This document shows positions 6,589 to 7,359 of a stretch of DNA of 7,359 nt, in pieces (position 1 is the stretch's first letter; every line of letters begins with the position of its first letter). The notes under the pieces are model-generated. The model was not told where the DNA came from, did not search any database, and was given only the letters and a program-made list of their open reading frames with translations. Both the position numbers and the translations under genes were made by a program. The stretch is from an uncultured Opitutaceae bacterium (lineage in GTDB: Bacteria; Verrucomicrobiota; Verrucomicrobiia; Opitutales; Opitutaceae): assembly GCA_937128785.1 (NCBI GenBank), contig CAKZMS010000733.1, positions 1 through 7,359 on the forward strand, in the 5' to 3' direction.

Positions 6589-7359
6589 ATGCTCAACCTT
6601 CATAACCGTTGTCTCCCGGCTGCACTGTGCTTCGGTCTGCTGGTCGCACCGGATCTCGCAGCCGAGCCGCGCACCGTCTATTCCCAAAATGAGGCGGCGA
6701 GAGAACATCACTTGTTCGTGGGCGCTGAGCTCCTGCTGCGTCAGGGCAACGAACTCGTGCCGGTCACCCGGATCCGGGGCAACGAGGCCCGGCTGGCGGA
6801 TCCCGTCAACGACTACGTTTCCATTCGCAAATCCGACGGTTTGATTTGGCGCATGACCACCAAGGTCGCGGCGGTCTCGGGCAAAATCGAGGACCTCACC
6901 ACGTCCCTGTCGAGTTCCGCGGAACTCGAGTCCTTTGCCAATCAGGCGCGGCTCCAAGCCGCCATGGATGACCAGGCCAGCCTGATCGAACAATCCCAGG
7001 GATCGCTCATGAGCGAAGCCGCCCAAGCCGAGCAGTTGGCCAATTCCGACGATCCTACCCAGCAGGCCATCGGGGAAGCGCAGTTGGCCGAAATCGGGAC
7101 CGAGATGTCTGCCCTCGATGACGACATGATCAACGTGGATGCGATTAGTGAGGCCAACGACTTGAATGACATCAACTCACCCGAAGGCGGCCAGAACGAC
7201 ATTCTTGAGTTGTCCTTCCGGGTTTCCTCGGAAGTGGAGCTTCCGGCTGCTTATGTGTTCGTCGCCGTCCGGGTCTGGGCCAACGACCGCTACTTCGACA
7301 CCAACTTTCATCGTCACCTCAGCAACATCGGTCCCAAGCCGCGCAAAGTTAGTTTCACG
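6589..7359 (+). CDS. Exported protein of unknown function, 3' end outside window
   Basis: Open for 257 codons with no stop before the right edge, so the C-terminus is missing. I do not recognise the family. Residues 1 to about 25 look like a Sec signal peptide (basic R7, hydrophobic core ALCFGLLVA, cleavage near A25 before EPRTVY); neither C8 nor C14 makes a lipobox. Residues 40-90 appear beta-rich (LFVGAELLLRQGNELVPVTRI). Residues 90-195 are strongly acidic and rich in Ala, Gln, Ser and Asp, predicted helical and possibly coiled-coil. Residues 203-257 return to beta strands (ILELSFRVSSEVELPAAYVF). An in-frame ATG at 6526 would add 21 residues, but the signal peptide and the leader motif favour 6589. 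It is transcribed divergently from the sulfatase; whether it belongs to the same pathway is unknown. Confidence 0.83.
   Translation, partial: MLNLHNRCLPAALCFGLLVAPDLAAEPRTVYSQNEAAREHHLFVGAELLLRQGNELVPVTRIRGNEARLADPVNDYVSIRKSDGLIWRMTTKVAAVSGKIEDLTTSLSSSAELESFANQARLQAAMDDQASLIEQSQGSLMSEAAQAEQLANSDDPTQQAIGEAQLAEIGTEMSALDDDMINVDAISEANDLNDINSPEGGQNDILELSFRVSSEVELPAAYVFVAVRVWANDRYFDTNFHRHLSNIGPKPRKVSFT

Noticed and set aside
1..7359. Mobile elements, CRISPR arrays, tRNA or rRNA genes
   Set aside because: No transposase-like frame, terminal inverted repeats, regularly spaced repeats or RNA gene signatures were seen; all genes look intact and of similar composition.

Overview
This is a GC-rich bacterial window with four complete protein genes and one gene cut by the right edge. 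The style fits a Verrucomicrobiota chromosome, probably Opitutales/Opitutaceae: a LacI-type regulator beside a sulfatase, a YidK-like Na+/solute symporter, secreted metal-dependent phosphatase, and start codons preceded by pyrimidine-rich leaders with no Shine-Dalgarno sequence. That placement is an inference from gene style, not from a marker gene.

Layout. On the + strand, positions 65-1660 encode a sodium:solute symporter (SSS family) that closely resembles E. coli YidK as I remember it. It runs tail-to-tail into three minus-strand genes, which read in transcription order: a cytoplasmic YidJ-like type I sulfatase (6332 to 4815), a LacI-family regulator (4711 to 3629) and a secreted PhoD-like metallophosphatase (3574 to 1655). 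The symporter and phosphatase stop codons overlap in a 6-nt convergent overlap. A 256-nt divergent intergenic region (6333-6588) separates the sulfatase from a plus-strand gene of unknown function (6589 to beyond 7359) that encodes an exported, acidic, helix-rich protein.

How the genes may work together. In E. coli, yidK (SSS transporter) and yidJ (sulfatase) are neighbours. Finding the same pair here suggests a conserved 'import a small sulfated compound, then desulfate it in the cytoplasm' module. The sulfatase has the CxPxR formylglycine motif and no signal peptide, which agrees with an intracellular substrate. The secreted phosphatase is probably co-transcribed with the regulator and could act on the same pool of extracellular substrate, but its link is positional only.

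The most interesting signal is regulatory. The octamer GAAACGTT, containing the symmetric core AACGTT with the central CG typical of LacI-family operators, occurs exactly three times by my reading. All three copies lie in intergenic DNA: upstream of the symporter (27-34), upstream of lacI (4758-4765) and upstream of the sulfatase (6439-6446). This predicts a self-contained regulon run by the local LacI protein. A second pattern is a near-identical leader (CCCTCTACCC) just before the start codons at 65 and 6589, with weaker pyrimidine-rich versions before the other three genes.

I saw no RNA genes, CRISPR arrays, insertion sequences or convincing intrinsic terminators.
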